Below are positions 27,065 through 37,070 of a stretch of DNA of 64,000 nt, piece by piece (within the stretch, counting starts at the first letter, position 1; each line of letters opens with the position of its first letter). The stretch covers positions 1 through 64,000 of the forward strand of contig WHTJ01000007.1 in the NCBI GenBank assembly GCA_009377795.1, written 5' to 3'. The position numbers and the translations under genes were made by a program. A model generated the notes under the pieces. The model was not told the DNA's origin and searched no databases. It saw only the letters and a list, made by a program, of their open reading frames with translations. The DNA comes from Propionibacteriales bacterium (GTDB lineage: Bacteria; Actinomycetota; Actinomycetes; Propionibacteriales; Nocardioidaceae).

Positions 27065-27468
27065 GGCCGGCCCCGTAGGTCGTCCGGCCCGAACGCGTCG
27101 GGAAGCAGCTGGTCCATCCGGCGCACACCTGAGGGAGTCATCACCTCCAGCTCAGCACCACCGTGCTCCCACAGCAACTGCCGGCAGCGCCCGCACGGCA
27201 TCAATGGCCGCCCTTCACCGCCCACGCACACCAGGTGGGTGAGCCGGCCGCCCCCGCTCGCGTGCAACGCCGAAACCAGTCCGCACTCGGCGCACAGTCC
27301 GAGGCCGTACGAGGCGTTCTCGACGTTGCACCCGGTCACGACCCGGCCGTCGTCGACCAGCCCGGCCGCGCCGACCGGAAAGGACGAGTACGGCGCATAG
27401 GCCCTCTGCATCGCCTCGGCCGCGGCGGCCTGCAGCCCGGCCCAGTCGACCGCCGATGCCTCCGCCAC
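27061..27468 (-). CDS. cdd: Cytidine deaminase
   Basis: A 135-residue tetrameric-type cytidine deaminase. Zinc ligands are C59 in the CAE motif (LGLCAECG, proton shuttle E61) and C92 and C95 in MPCGRCRQ; GCNVENASYG binds the nucleoside. It turns cytidine and deoxycytidine into uridine and deoxyuridine, the latter a substrate for the DeoA encoded downstream. The start is GTG at 27468, 3 bp after the permease gene, and the stop overlaps the P450 start (TTGA). Confidence 0.94.
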   Translation of the reverse strand: MAEASAVDWAGLQAAAAEAMQRAYAPYSSFPVGAAGLVDDGRVVTGCNVENASYGLGLCAECGLVSALHASGGGRLTHLVCVGGEGRPLMPCGRCRQLLWEHGGAELEVMTPSGVRRMDQLLPDAFGPDDLRGRP

Positions 27469-27471
27469 GGC

Positions 27472-28740
27472 TCAGCCGGCCTGACCGCGCCGGTAGCTCA
27501 TGCCGATGGTGGCCGGCACGCGCAACCGCTGGGACGCGAGCGCGAGCACCAGGATGGTCGTGACGAACGGCGTCATCCCGGTGAAGTCCGCGGGGATCTC
27601 GTCGCTCAACATGAACCACGCGAAGAACCCGACCGAGGCGACGAACGACACCGCGCCCGGGACCATCTGCGCCCGGCGTACCTGCAGCGCCGCGAGCACC
27701 AGAAGACAGATCGCCACGAGCAGCAGCAGCGCGTGGATGGACAGGCCGCTGCCCGGCCGAAGGTGGAGTCCCTCGGTGTAGCCGAAGAGGGTGGACCCCA
27801 TGAACAGCCCGCCGGGCCGCCAGTTGCCGAAGATGTTCGCCGCCAGACCGATGTAGCCACGACCACCGACGATCCCGTTCTGGTAGCCGGACGACGCGAC
27901 CAGCACCAGGTAGGCGCCACCCAGACCGGCGAACCCGCCGGAGGCGGTGACCGCGACGAACTTGTACAGGTAGACGTTCACGCCCAGGGTCTCGGCCGCC
28001 GACGGCGACTCGCCGCAGGAACGCAGTCGCAGCCCGAACCGGGTACGCCAGAGCAGCCACCCGGACCCGATCACCAGGGCCACCGCGAGCAGCGTGACGA
28101 CCGACATCTCCCACACCAGGGCACGCATCGCCGAGGCGACGTCGGACACCAGGAACCAGTGCCTGCTCTGAACCTCGAGCAGCCAGTCGCTGACGCCGGG
28201 GACCGTGATCGTCGGAGGCGTGTCCAGCGTCGGCGACTGTGTGGGGCCGCCGCCCGGCAGGCCGGAGAAGTAGGCCTCGGCGAGGAACGCCGCCACCCCG
28301 GTGGCCATGATCGTGATCGCCACCCCGGAGACGATGTGATCGACCCCGAAGGTGACCGTGGCCAGTGCGTGTATCAGGCCGCCGATCGCGCCGAAGAGCA
28401 GTGCACCGAGCAGGCCGATCCAGATGCCGTAGTAGTACGTGAAATAGCCGGCGCCGAGGGCTCCGAGGATCATCATGCCCTCCAGCCCGATGTTGATGAT
28501 CCCGGTCCGCTCAGACCACAACCCGCCGAGACCGGCCATCGCGATCGGGATCGCCGCGATGAGCGCCTGCCGCAACGTCCCCGACGAGGTCAGCTCGTGG
28601 GCACCGGTGAGCACCCGGACCAACGACACCAGCACCAGGGCGGAGAGCAGCCACAGCCATATCCGGCCCCGCCGCGCGGCCCTGGGTGGCGGAGCGATGG
28701 CGGCCGGTGCGAGGGTTTCGGACGGTGGTGCGACCGTCAT
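27472..28740 (-). CDS. Nucleoside ABC transporter permease, second subunit
   Basis: A 422-residue permease of the BPD_transp_2 family with about ten membrane helices. The segment LGGLWSERTGIINIGLEGMMILGALGAGY is the family's conserved loop (quoted parts: SERTGIINIGLEGMM). A long extracytoplasmic loop occurs at about 170-200. Together with the BMP lipoprotein and cdd/deoA this points to nucleoside import, as for NupQ or BmpC-type systems. ATG start at 28740; 4-nt overlap with the other permease. Confidence 0.88.
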   Translation of the reverse strand: MTVAPPSETLAPAAIAPPPRAARRGRIWLWLLSALVLVSLVRVLTGAHELTSSGTLRQALIAAIPIAMAGLGGLWSERTGIINIGLEGMMILGALGAGYFTYYYGIWIGLLGALLFGAIGGLIHALATVTFGVDHIVSGVAITIMATGVAAFLAEAYFSGLPGGGPTQSPTLDTPPTITVPGVSDWLLEVQSRHWFLVSDVASAMRALVWEMSVVTLLAVALVIGSGWLLWRTRFGLRLRSCGESPSAAETLGVNVYLYKFVAVTASGGFAGLGGAYLVLVASSGYQNGIVGGRGYIGLAANIFGNWRPGGLFMGSTLFGYTEGLHLRPGSGLSIHALLLLVAICLLVLAALQVRRAQMVPGAVSFVASVGFFAWFMLSDEIPADFTGMTPFVTTILVLALASQRLRVPATIGMSYRRGQAG

Positions 28741-29840
28741 GCGACCACCCCCTCCGTCTCCTGCTTGCCGGAGGGACCGCCCATGCTGCGGGCGACGCCG
28801 CGCTGCTCGGCGGTGTTGCGGTAGCGGCGTACGACCTCGTACGCGATCACCACCGACATCACGATCACGCCCTGGGTCACCACCACGACGTCCGGCGACA
28901 CCTGGGCCACGATGTCCAGCACGTTCGACTGCTCGATGAGGAACGAGAAGACGATCGCGCCGAGGGCGATGCCGATCGGATGGTTGCGCCCCAGCAGGGC
29001 GACCGCGATCCCGGTGAACCCGATCCCGCTCTGGAACGTCGACGCGTACGCGTGGTCGGTGCCGAACAACAGCGGCATGCCGACCAGGCCGGCGACCGCA
29101 CCGGAGAGCAGCATTGCCATGACCACCATGCGCTTCACGTCGACCCCGCTGGCGAGCGCGGCCGGTTGGGATGCGCCGGTGGCCCGCAGCTCGAACCCGA
29201 AGCGGGTCCGGTTGAGGATGAGCCAGTACGCGACTCCGGCCAGCACGGCCAGCACTGCGAACCCGTAGACCTTGCTGGCCTCACCGGGGATCAACGGGAT
29301 GCCGCCCACCCAGCTGTCCCTCGGCAGCGGGGTGGTGGTCATGGTCTCGCCGCGGCGCTCGCCCACCTGGCGCAGCAGGTACGCCACGAGGGTCCCGGCG
29401 ATGGAGTTCAGCATGATGGTCGAGATGACCTCGCTGACGCCCCGCGTCGCCCGGAGCAGTCCGGCGATGCCCGCCCAGAGGGCGCCCACCAGCATCGCGA
29501 CGAGCACCGCGACCGCCGTGTTGAGGTAGCCGGGCAGCCACGCCTGCCCGGCGAAGACGGCCGCCGCGAAAACCGCCACGCGGTACTGACCCTCGACGCC
29601 GATGTTGAACAGCTTCATCCGGAAGCAGATCGCGGCCGCGAGCCCGGACAGGTAGAGCACGACGCTGTTGTTGATGATGTTGACGAAGTTGCGCGCGTCC
29701 GGCATCCGGAAGAGCGCGTCCCAGAACCGGCTGACCGAGTCCCCGGCCATCAGCAGGATCAGCGAGGTGACCACCCCGGCCACCACGAAGGCGAGGAGCG
29801 GAGCGGCCAGCACCGTCGCCAGCCGGCGGACCGCGGTCAC
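28737..29840 (-). CDS. Nucleoside ABC transporter permease, first subunit
   Basis: A 367-residue permease of the same family as its downstream partner, with the motif ICFRMKLFNIGVEGQ and about nine hydrophobic segments. It would form the heterodimeric channel with the second permease (NupP/NupQ-like). The start is GTG at 29840, overlapping the ATPase stop by 4 nt. The C-terminus is a hydrophilic tail ending in the cytoplasm. Confidence 0.88.
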   Translation of the reverse strand: MTAVRRLATVLAAPLLAFVVAGVVTSLILLMAGDSVSRFWDALFRMPDARNFVNIINNSVVLYLSGLAAAICFRMKLFNIGVEGQYRVAVFAAAVFAGQAWLPGYLNTAVAVLVAMLVGALWAGIAGLLRATRGVSEVISTIMLNSIAGTLVAYLLRQVGERRGETMTTTPLPRDSWVGGIPLIPGEASKVYGFAVLAVLAGVAYWLILNRTRFGFELRATGASQPAALASGVDVKRMVVMAMLLSGAVAGLVGMPLLFGTDHAYASTFQSGIGFTGIAVALLGRNHPIGIALGAIVFSFLIEQSNVLDIVAQVSPDVVVVTQGVIVMSVVIAYEVVRRYRNTAEQRGVARSMGGPSGKQETEGVVA

Positions 29841-31360
29841 GACGCCTCCCCTTCCGCGCCGGTCATCGCCGCGCCGAGCTCCTGAGGGCTGACCGTCTGC
29901 GGGTCGAACTCCCCGACCAACCGGCCGCGCAGGATCACCTGGATGCTGTCGGACAGCCCGATGAGCTCGTCGAGGTCAGCCGAGACCAGCAGCACGGCGA
30001 GACCGAGCTTGCGGGCCTCCCGGATGTGGTCCCAGATCGCCGCCTGCGCTCCCACGTCCACGCCTCTCGTGGGATGCGCGGCCACCAGCACCACCGGGTC
30101 GCCGCTCATCTCACGGCCGACGATGAACTTCTGCTGGTTCCCGCCGGAGAGGGCCAGCATGTGCGTGTCGACGCTCGGGGTACGGACGTCGTACTGCTCC
30201 AGGATGCGGGCGGAGTCGGCGCGTGCGCCCCGGAGGTTCAGCCAGACGCCACGAGTGCTGGGCTCCCGGGTCTGGTGGCCGAGGATGCGGTTCTCCCACA
30301 CCGTGGAGTCGAGCAGGAGGGCGTGCCGCTGGCGGTCCTCGGGGATGTAGCCGATGCCCGCGCCCCGCCGGTCGCGCGCGCCCCACCCGGTGATGTCCCT
30401 GGACTCAAGCTCGATCGTGCCCGTGCTGGCCCGGCGGATGCCGACGACCGTCTCCACCAGTTCGGTCTGGCCGTTCCCCTCGACGCCCGCGATACCGAGG
30501 ACCTCGCCGGCGTGGATGCGCAGGTTGATGTCGCTCAGGAGGGAGCGGCCGACGGGGTCCACGAGGGAGACGTCGGTCAGCTCCAGCCGCACCTGGTCGG
30601 TCACCGTCGACTCCGCCGTGCTCGGTGACGGGAGCTCGGTGCCGACCATCAGCTCGGCGAGGTCGTGCGCGGTCACGTCCGACGGCTTGACGGACGCGAC
30701 GGTGGTGCCGCGGCGCATCACCGTGATCTCGTCGGCGATGGCCAGCACCTCGTCCAGCTTGTGCGAGATGAAGAGCAGGGTGTTCCCCTGGGCCCTCAGC
30801 TCGCGCAGGTTGTCGAAGAGCGCATCGACCTCCTGCGGCACGAGGACGGCGGTCGGCTCGTCCAGGATGATGATCCTCGCGCCTCGATAGAGCACCTTCA
30901 GGATCTCGATCCGCTGTCGCTGACCGACCCCCAGGGTCTCGACCAGCTCGTCGGGGTCCAGCTCGAACCCGTACGCGCGGGAGATCTCGGCCACCTTGGC
31001 ACGCGCCCTGTCGCGGATCCCGTAGAGGCCCTCCGCACCGAGGATGACGTTCTCCAGCACGGTGAGGTTGTCCGCCAGCATGAAGTGCTGGAAGACCATG
31101 CCCACGGCGTGCTCGATGGCGTCGGTGGGCGAGTGCAGGGTGAGCTGCTCGCCGTTCAGCGCGATCGTGCCACGGTCCGGCTTCTGGACGCCGTACAAGA
31201 TCTTCATCAGCGTGGTCTTGCCGGCGCCGTTCTCACCGACCAGCGCGTGGATGGTCCCACGGCGGACGCTGAGATCGACCTCGTGGTTCGCGACCACACC
31301 GGGGAAGGACTTCCCGACGCCGTGCAGCTCGACGGCCGGGACGGACGCCGACTCGCTCAC
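29837..31360 (-). CDS. Nucleoside ABC transporter ATPase (two ABC domains)
   Basis: A 507-residue double ATPase. Domain 1 is canonical: Walker A GENGAGKTT, signature-like LGVGQRQRIEIL, Walker B IIILDEPTAVL. Domain 2 is degenerate, as usual in this family: GVEGNGQTEL for Walker A, a good signature LSGGNQQKFIVG, and VVLVAAHPTRGVD in place of Walker B plus DEPT. It energises import by the two permeases encoded downstream. GTG start at 31360. Confidence 0.92.
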   Translation of the reverse strand: MSESASVPAVELHGVGKSFPGVVANHEVDLSVRRGTIHALVGENGAGKTTLMKILYGVQKPDRGTIALNGEQLTLHSPTDAIEHAVGMVFQHFMLADNLTVLENVILGAEGLYGIRDRARAKVAEISRAYGFELDPDELVETLGVGQRQRIEILKVLYRGARIIILDEPTAVLVPQEVDALFDNLRELRAQGNTLLFISHKLDEVLAIADEITVMRRGTTVASVKPSDVTAHDLAELMVGTELPSPSTAESTVTDQVRLELTDVSLVDPVGRSLLSDINLRIHAGEVLGIAGVEGNGQTELVETVVGIRRASTGTIELESRDITGWGARDRRGAGIGYIPEDRQRHALLLDSTVWENRILGHQTREPSTRGVWLNLRGARADSARILEQYDVRTPSVDTHMLALSGGNQQKFIVGREMSGDPVVLVAAHPTRGVDVGAQAAIWDHIREARKLGLAVLLVSADLDELIGLSDSIQVILRGRLVGEFDPQTVSPQELGAAMTGAEGEAS

Positions 31361-31471
31361 TGCGTCTCCTCGCTACGCTCGTCGACTCCGTGAGCGAGTG
31401 CGCAGCGTTGTCTGGTTCGCTCGCTTCGCGCGCTCACGCGGCCTCCACGCAGTCGCTCGTCGGTCGCGCGA

Positions 31472-32545
31472 TCAGGGCGTGTCCGGAACCTTGATCCCCC
31501 CGTCGATGATCTGCTGCTTGTACTCGTCGAGCTGTTCGGCGATGTCGTCGACGAACCCGCCGGTCGTGGAGTAGCCGACGCCGTCGCTGCTGAGGTCGTA
31601 GGTGACGAAGCCCGACGGCGCGTCGCCCTCGACGACGGCCTTGATGTACTCCTGGACGCCGACGTCGACCCGCTTCAGCATCGAAGTGAGGATGTACGGC
31701 TTCTGGCTCTGGCCGACGGTCTTGTACTGGTCGGAGTCGACCCCGATCGCCCAATGCCCGTCGCCCGCGGACTCGACCGCCTGGAAGACGCCGAGACCCG
31801 ACTTGCCGGCGGCGTGGTACACGATGTCGGCACCGGACTCGTACATCCCGTTCGCGGCGGCCCGGCCGCCCGGTGGGTTCTCGAAGCCCTTCACGGCCTC
31901 GTCCTGGTTCTGGGTGAGGTACTTGATGTCGATCTGGATGCTCGGGTCGACCTCCTCGACCCCGGCGACGAAACCGGCCTCGAACGACTGGATCAGCGGT
32001 CCGTCCACGCCGCCGACGAAGCCGACGTGGCCGACCTCGGTCTTGAGCGCGGCCGCCGCGCCGACCAGGAACGACCCCTCCTGGGCGGCGAACACCAGGT
32101 TGGCCACGTTGGGCGCCTCGGCGAACCCGTCGACCACGGCGAAGTTGACGTCGCGATAGTCGGGCTCCTTGGCGACGTTCTGGGCGGCGACGCTGTAGAT
32201 GAAGCCGACCCCGATGATCGGGTCGAAGCCCTCGTCCGCCAGGGTGCGCAGGCGCTCCTCGCGAGTGGCGTCGTTCTCCCCTGGTCCGGCCTCTGCCTCG
32301 GTGCAGGTCGCGTCGAGCTCCTCGACGGCCTGCTTGAGCCCTTCGTACGCCGAGTCGTTGAAGGACTGGTCACCGCGGCCACCGACGTCGTACGCCAGAC
32401 CGATCTGCGGGCCATCTCCCTCGGCGGTCTCGCAGATGTCCTCGGAAGCCTGGGTGGCCTCGGGGCCCTCGTCACCCTGGGCGCAACTGGTAGCGATCAG
32501 CGACGCGGCGGCGAGCGCCACGGTGATCTTGACGGTCCGGCGCAA
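31472..32545 (-). CDS. BMP-family nucleoside-binding lipoprotein
   Basis: A 357-residue exported lipoprotein. The signal peptide ends in the lipobox ATSC, placing the lipidated Cys at about residue 21. The mature part has BMP-family segments such as IGLAYDVGGRGDQSFNDSAYEG and VGFVGGVDGPLIQSFEAGF (given in part). BMP proteins bind purine or pyrimidine nucleosides; the linked deaminase and phosphorylase agree. The start is TTG at 32545 with a strong AGGAGGG 5 nt upstream. It is first in the operon; a 111-bp gap with a GTGAGCG inverted repeat (about 31391-31439) separates it from the ATPase gene and may dampen downstream expression. Confidence 0.9.
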   Translation of the reverse strand: MRRTVKITVALAAASLIATSCAQGDEGPEATQASEDICETAEGDGPQIGLAYDVGGRGDQSFNDSAYEGLKQAVEELDATCTEAEAGPGENDATREERLRTLADEGFDPIIGVGFIYSVAAQNVAKEPDYRDVNFAVVDGFAEAPNVANLVFAAQEGSFLVGAAAALKTEVGHVGFVGGVDGPLIQSFEAGFVAGVEEVDPSIQIDIKYLTQNQDEAVKGFENPPGGRAAANGMYESGADIVYHAAGKSGLGVFQAVESAGDGHWAIGVDSDQYKTVGQSQKPYILTSMLKRVDVGVQEYIKAVVEGDAPSGFVTYDLSSDGVGYSTTGGFVDDIAEQLDEYKQQIIDGGIKVPDTP

Positions 32546-32657
32546 GATGCCCTCCTAGCGGTAAGACACGATGGCTGCATCTCGCCCATGGGGCGGGAGA
32601 CCAGCCGCGATACTATTACCAGCTTCGGTCATCCGCCCAGCATTCAGACAAGTTCCC

Positions 32658-33923
32658 CTAATTTGTTATTGAGTCGGTAGATCGCCGGTGCTTACCGAGC
32701 CCGCCGTCCTCGCTCGCCAGCGTGACGGCGGCGTGGTCGAGGGACCGGACGGCGGCCGCCGCGAGCAGCTTGGCGCCGACCGCCACCGCGCCCTCGTCGA
32801 CTCGCAGGTTGCCCTGGTGCAGGTCGTACGTCGGCCCGCCGGGCGTGCGCGTCCCCAGCCGGGCCATGGCACCCGGAACCGACTCGAGGTACCACGCGAA
32901 GTCCTCGCCACCGAGGGTCTGTGCCGTATTGGTGACCGCATCCTCACCGATGGCGCTCAGCGCGGCGGACGCCAGGAGCACGATGGACGTCGAGTCGTTG
33001 ACCACCGGCGGGACACCGCGTACGTACTCGACCTCGACCTCGACACCGTACGGAGCGGCCAGCTCGTGGATCATCGTGGTGATGACCTCGCGGGCCGCCC
33101 GCCACGCGTCCGCGTCCAGCATCCGCACCGTGCCGGCGGCCTCGCCCATGGACGGGATGACGTTCTTCGCCGTACCGGCGCGGATCTCGCCCCAGACCAC
33201 GCTGGCGCCCGCGCGCGGGTCGAGCCGGCGGGACAGGACGGCCGGCAGGTCGGAGACGATCTTCGCGAGCGCGTAGGTCAGGTCCTGCGTGTTGTGCGGG
33301 CGGGAGGTGTGGCCGCCGCGCCCCTTGAGGTGTACGCCGAGCGCGTCGGCGGCTCCGGTGATCGGGCCCTCCCGCAACCCCACCCGGCCGACGTCGAGGG
33401 TCGGATCGCAGTGCAGGGCGAACAGCCGGCTCACCCCCTCGAGACCGCCGGAGGAGATGACCCCGAGCGCACCGCCCGGCATGACCTCCTCGGCCGGCTG
33501 GAACAGCAGCCGCACCCGACCGGGGAGCTGTCCGTGCGCGTCCATCTCGGCGAGCGCGTGCGCCGCTCCGAGCAGGGCGGTGGTGTGCACGTCGTGGCCG
33601 CACGCGTGCGCCACGCCGGGGACGGTGGACCGCCACGGGTCCTCGGTGGTGTCGTGCACCGGCAGGGCGTCCATATCGGCGCGCAGCGCGACCACCGGTC
33701 CGTCGCCCGTGCCGACATCGGCTATGAGCCCGGAGCGCGGCAGCCGCTGGCAGGCGACGCCGACCGAGGTGAGCCGGTCCTCGATCAGTCCCGTGGTCCG
33801 TTGCTCCTGCCAGGCCAGCTCGGGGTGGGTGTGCAGCTCACGCCGGATCGCCACCAGATCGTGGGCGATCTTCTCGACGTACGCCGCGACGTTCGACGCC
33901 TGCGTAGCGAACTCATCTCGCAC
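32658..33923 (-). CDS. M20-family amidohydrolase/carboxypeptidase
   Basis: A 421-residue metal-dependent amidohydrolase of the IAA-amino acid hydrolase/HipO/AbgB type. The metal-binding HACGHDVHTT and the catalytic FQPAEEV are present, with the lid domain between them (TSRPHNTQD) and a late EDFAWYLE His/Glu-type segment. It likely hydrolyses N-acylated amino acids or aminobenzoyl-glutamate. The start is uncertain: GTG at 33923 gives the usual MRDEFATQ-like N-terminus; ATG at 33953 is the alternative. The frame runs to 34019, but that extension is the dispersed repeat and is unlikely to be translated. Confidence 0.85.
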   Translation of the reverse strand: MRDEFATQASNVAAYVEKIAHDLVAIRRELHTHPELAWQEQRTTGLIEDRLTSVGVACQRLPRSGLIADVGTGDGPVVALRADMDALPVHDTTEDPWRSTVPGVAHACGHDVHTTALLGAAHALAEMDAHGQLPGRVRLLFQPAEEVMPGGALGVISSGGLEGVSRLFALHCDPTLDVGRVGLREGPITGAADALGVHLKGRGGHTSRPHNTQDLTYALAKIVSDLPAVLSRRLDPRAGASVVWGEIRAGTAKNVIPSMGEAAGTVRMLDADAWRAAREVITTMIHELAAPYGVEVEVEYVRGVPPVVNDSTSIVLLASAALSAIGEDAVTNTAQTLGGEDFAWYLESVPGAMARLGTRTPGGPTYDLHQGNLRVDEGAVAVGAKLLAAAAVRSLDHAAVTLASEDGGLGKHRRSTDSITN

Positions 33924-33982
33924 GATCAGTAAGGTACCCCGCAACCGCGGCATCGTACGCACAGGACCGCACGACGAAACGC

Positions 33983-34045
33983 CGCACGTCTGGCCGTTTC
34001 CCTCGCGCCGAGATTGCACATCTGGCCGTTTCCCTCACGCCGGGC
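33983..34045. repeat. Dispersed intergenic repeat, direct tandem form
   Basis: A unit TCTGGCCGTTTCCCTC occurs twice 31 bp apart (33990 and 34021), with CGCCGAGATTGCACATCTGG spanning the junction. This is the same core, with one base changed, as the copies at 10613 and 44182, but arranged head-to-tail. It lies between the ends of the mutase gene and the start of the amidohydrolase gene. Confidence 0.8.
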
Positions 34046-34052
34046 CGGACGC

Positions 34053-35639
<1,587 letters not shown>

Positions 35640-35708
35640 GAGGTTATGTCGCCGTGCGCCGCCTGGATACGCCTGACCCCGTGAGATCCCCCACGCCTGT
35701 GCCGCGAC

Positions 35709-36035
35709 TCACTCGACGAGGAGGTGCGGGCACACCTGGACCGGGAACGGGACCCGGGCGTCGTACCGGCTCTGCCCGGGGACGTCGGGCTGCATCACGG
35801 TGTCGTCGGCCAGCGCGACGTCGAACGGCGCGATCAGCACCTCCATCTCGGCCGGACAGGCCGCCCGCAACAGAACCGCAAGCTCGAGCACACCGCGCTG
35901 GTGACGATGCGCTGGCGCCGGAGTCACGATCAACGCCCCGTCGATGAGCTCGTAGCGGTGCCCGTCATCGGGCATCGCATCCAGGTCGGCCCGGGTGAGC
36001 GGCCGGCTTCGCGGCAGGGTCGTCACAGACACCAT
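35709..36035 (-). pseudogene. Uma2-family endonuclease remnant
   Basis: A 108-residue product with the N-terminal half of the Uma2 (DUF820) fold: LTRADLDAMPDDGHRYELIDGAL, then VTPAPAHRHQRG and MQPDV. Intact members have about 190 residues, and the PD-(D/E)xK active site continues after PDV with a ...LVVEVLSPST... segment and a downstream Lys. Here translation ends at the TGA right after PHLLVE, and no frame downstream restores the motif, so the catalytic half is gone. ATG at 36035. The surrounding 500 bp is gene-poor and contains a local repeat, consistent with a decayed locus. Confidence 0.7.
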
Positions 36036-36068
36036 GGTCACTCCTCGTCGGCATGATCGCCAACCCTC

Positions 36069-36157
36069 ACCACCGTTTCCCGACCCAATACGCATAGACG
36101 GTGCCCGAGCCCGGCCTCCTACCACCGTTTCCCGACCCAGTGGTCGAAGACGGTGGC
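36069..36157. repeat. Imperfect 52-bp tandem repeat with small hairpins
   Basis: ACCACCGTTTCCCGACCCA occurs at 36069-36087 and again at 36121-36139; each copy is followed by AGACGGTG after 9-10 bp. In the second copy CCACCGT pairs with ACGGTGG to give a small hairpin. It lies between the Uma2 remnant and the acetyltransferase gene. Confidence 0.65.
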
Positions 36158-36203
36158 AGCGGTCGCCACGAAAATCGCTGGCGCCCGCTGGCAGGCTGAC
36201 ACT

Positions 36204-36965
36204 GTGACGCCCGACGTACTCGCACTCGAAGACATCATGAGCGACGGCTGGTGGCCGCTGGAGCACGAGTGGGACGGCCGTTGGCTGCTTCGTGCGTCCG
36301 AGGGGCTCACCGGCCGCGGCAACTCGGCGCTCCCGTTGGGAACGCCGTCCCGGCCGCTGAAGGAGGCGATCGACGGCGCTGCGGCGTTCTACCTGGCGCG
36401 CGGACAGCGTCCGATGTTCGCGGTGCCGCTGCCCCTGGAGGTCACGGGGCACGACGACGGCGGCCCCCTGGCGTCCGAGCTCGTCCGGCGCGGGTACCGA
36501 GTCCACACGCCGGCCCTCGTCATGACCGCCCGCTCGGTCGCGGTGGCCGCGCAGCCTCCGCGCAACGGCCATGCCCCGGTCGAGCTGCTGACCACGCCCG
36601 ACGACGACTGGCGCGGCCTGTACCGCTATCGGGGGCGCTCCCTGCCTCCGGTCGCCGAGAAGCTCCTGATGTCGGCTCCGGATGTACGGTTCGCGGCCCT
36701 GCGGCTCGACGGTACGGCGGCCGCCGTCGGACGGATCGCGGTGTCGCGTGGCTGGGGCGGCATCACCGCGATGGAGGTGGCGCCGGCGTACCGTCGCCGC
36801 GGTTACGGCCACAGAATCCTGACCGCCCTTGCCGAGTACGCCGGCCGGCGGGACGCGGAGTGGCTCTACCTGCAGGTGGCCGAGGACAACGTCGCCGCAC
36901 AGAACCTCTTCGCCCGCGCCGGATTCCGCGCGCACCATCGCTACCACTACCGCGTGCTCGACTGA
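36204..36965 (+). CDS. GNAT family N-acetyltransferase
   Basis: A 253-residue acyltransferase. The acetyl-CoA-binding motif A is in the C-terminal half: ITAMEVAPAYRRRGYGHRILTALAEYA (V-x-P-x-x-R-x-x-G-x-G form), followed by LQVAEDNVAAQNLFARAGF. The N-terminal half is a degenerate GNAT-like domain starting with SDGWWPLEHEWDG. The start is taken as GTG at 36204; an ATG at 36153 adds 17 residues of low interest. The substrate is not predictable. Confidence 0.8.
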   Translation: MTPDVLALEDIMSDGWWPLEHEWDGRWLLRASEGLTGRGNSALPLGTPSRPLKEAIDGAAAFYLARGQRPMFAVPLPLEVTGHDDGGPLASELVRRGYRVHTPALVMTARSVAVAAQPPRNGHAPVELLTTPDDDWRGLYRYRGRSLPPVAEKLLMSAPDVRFAALRLDGTAAAVGRIAVSRGWGGITAMEVAPAYRRRGYGHRILTALAEYAGRRDAEWLYLQVAEDNVAAQNLFARAGFRAHHRYHYRVLD

Positions 36966-36999
36966 CCAACTCAGGAGACCGATGTCAGTTCTGCGATCC

Positions 37000-37063
37000 C
37001 CTTTGCGTGGCGCGTTCTGGTTGCGATCTGCGAGATCTGGCGACCATTTCGCGCCACGCAAGG
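37000..37063. terminator. Bidirectional terminator-like hairpin between convergent genes
   Basis: TTGCGTGGCGCG at about 37003-37014 pairs exactly with CGCGCCACGCAA at 37050-37061 around a 35-nt loop that has its own AGATCT-containing dyad. The position between the converging stops of the acetyltransferase (36965) and the dehydratase (37071) suits a terminator. The sequence is unrelated to the GAGATTGCACTTCTGG repeat family and may be a second dispersed repeat. Confidence 0.6.
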
Positions 37064-37070
37064 TGAGCCG

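Noticed and set aside
32658-34019. Long N-terminal extension of the M20 amidohydrolase
   Set aside because: The extra 32 residues come from the intergenic repeat (QSRRE read-through) and have no counterpart in the family; a start at 33923 or 33953 is more likely.
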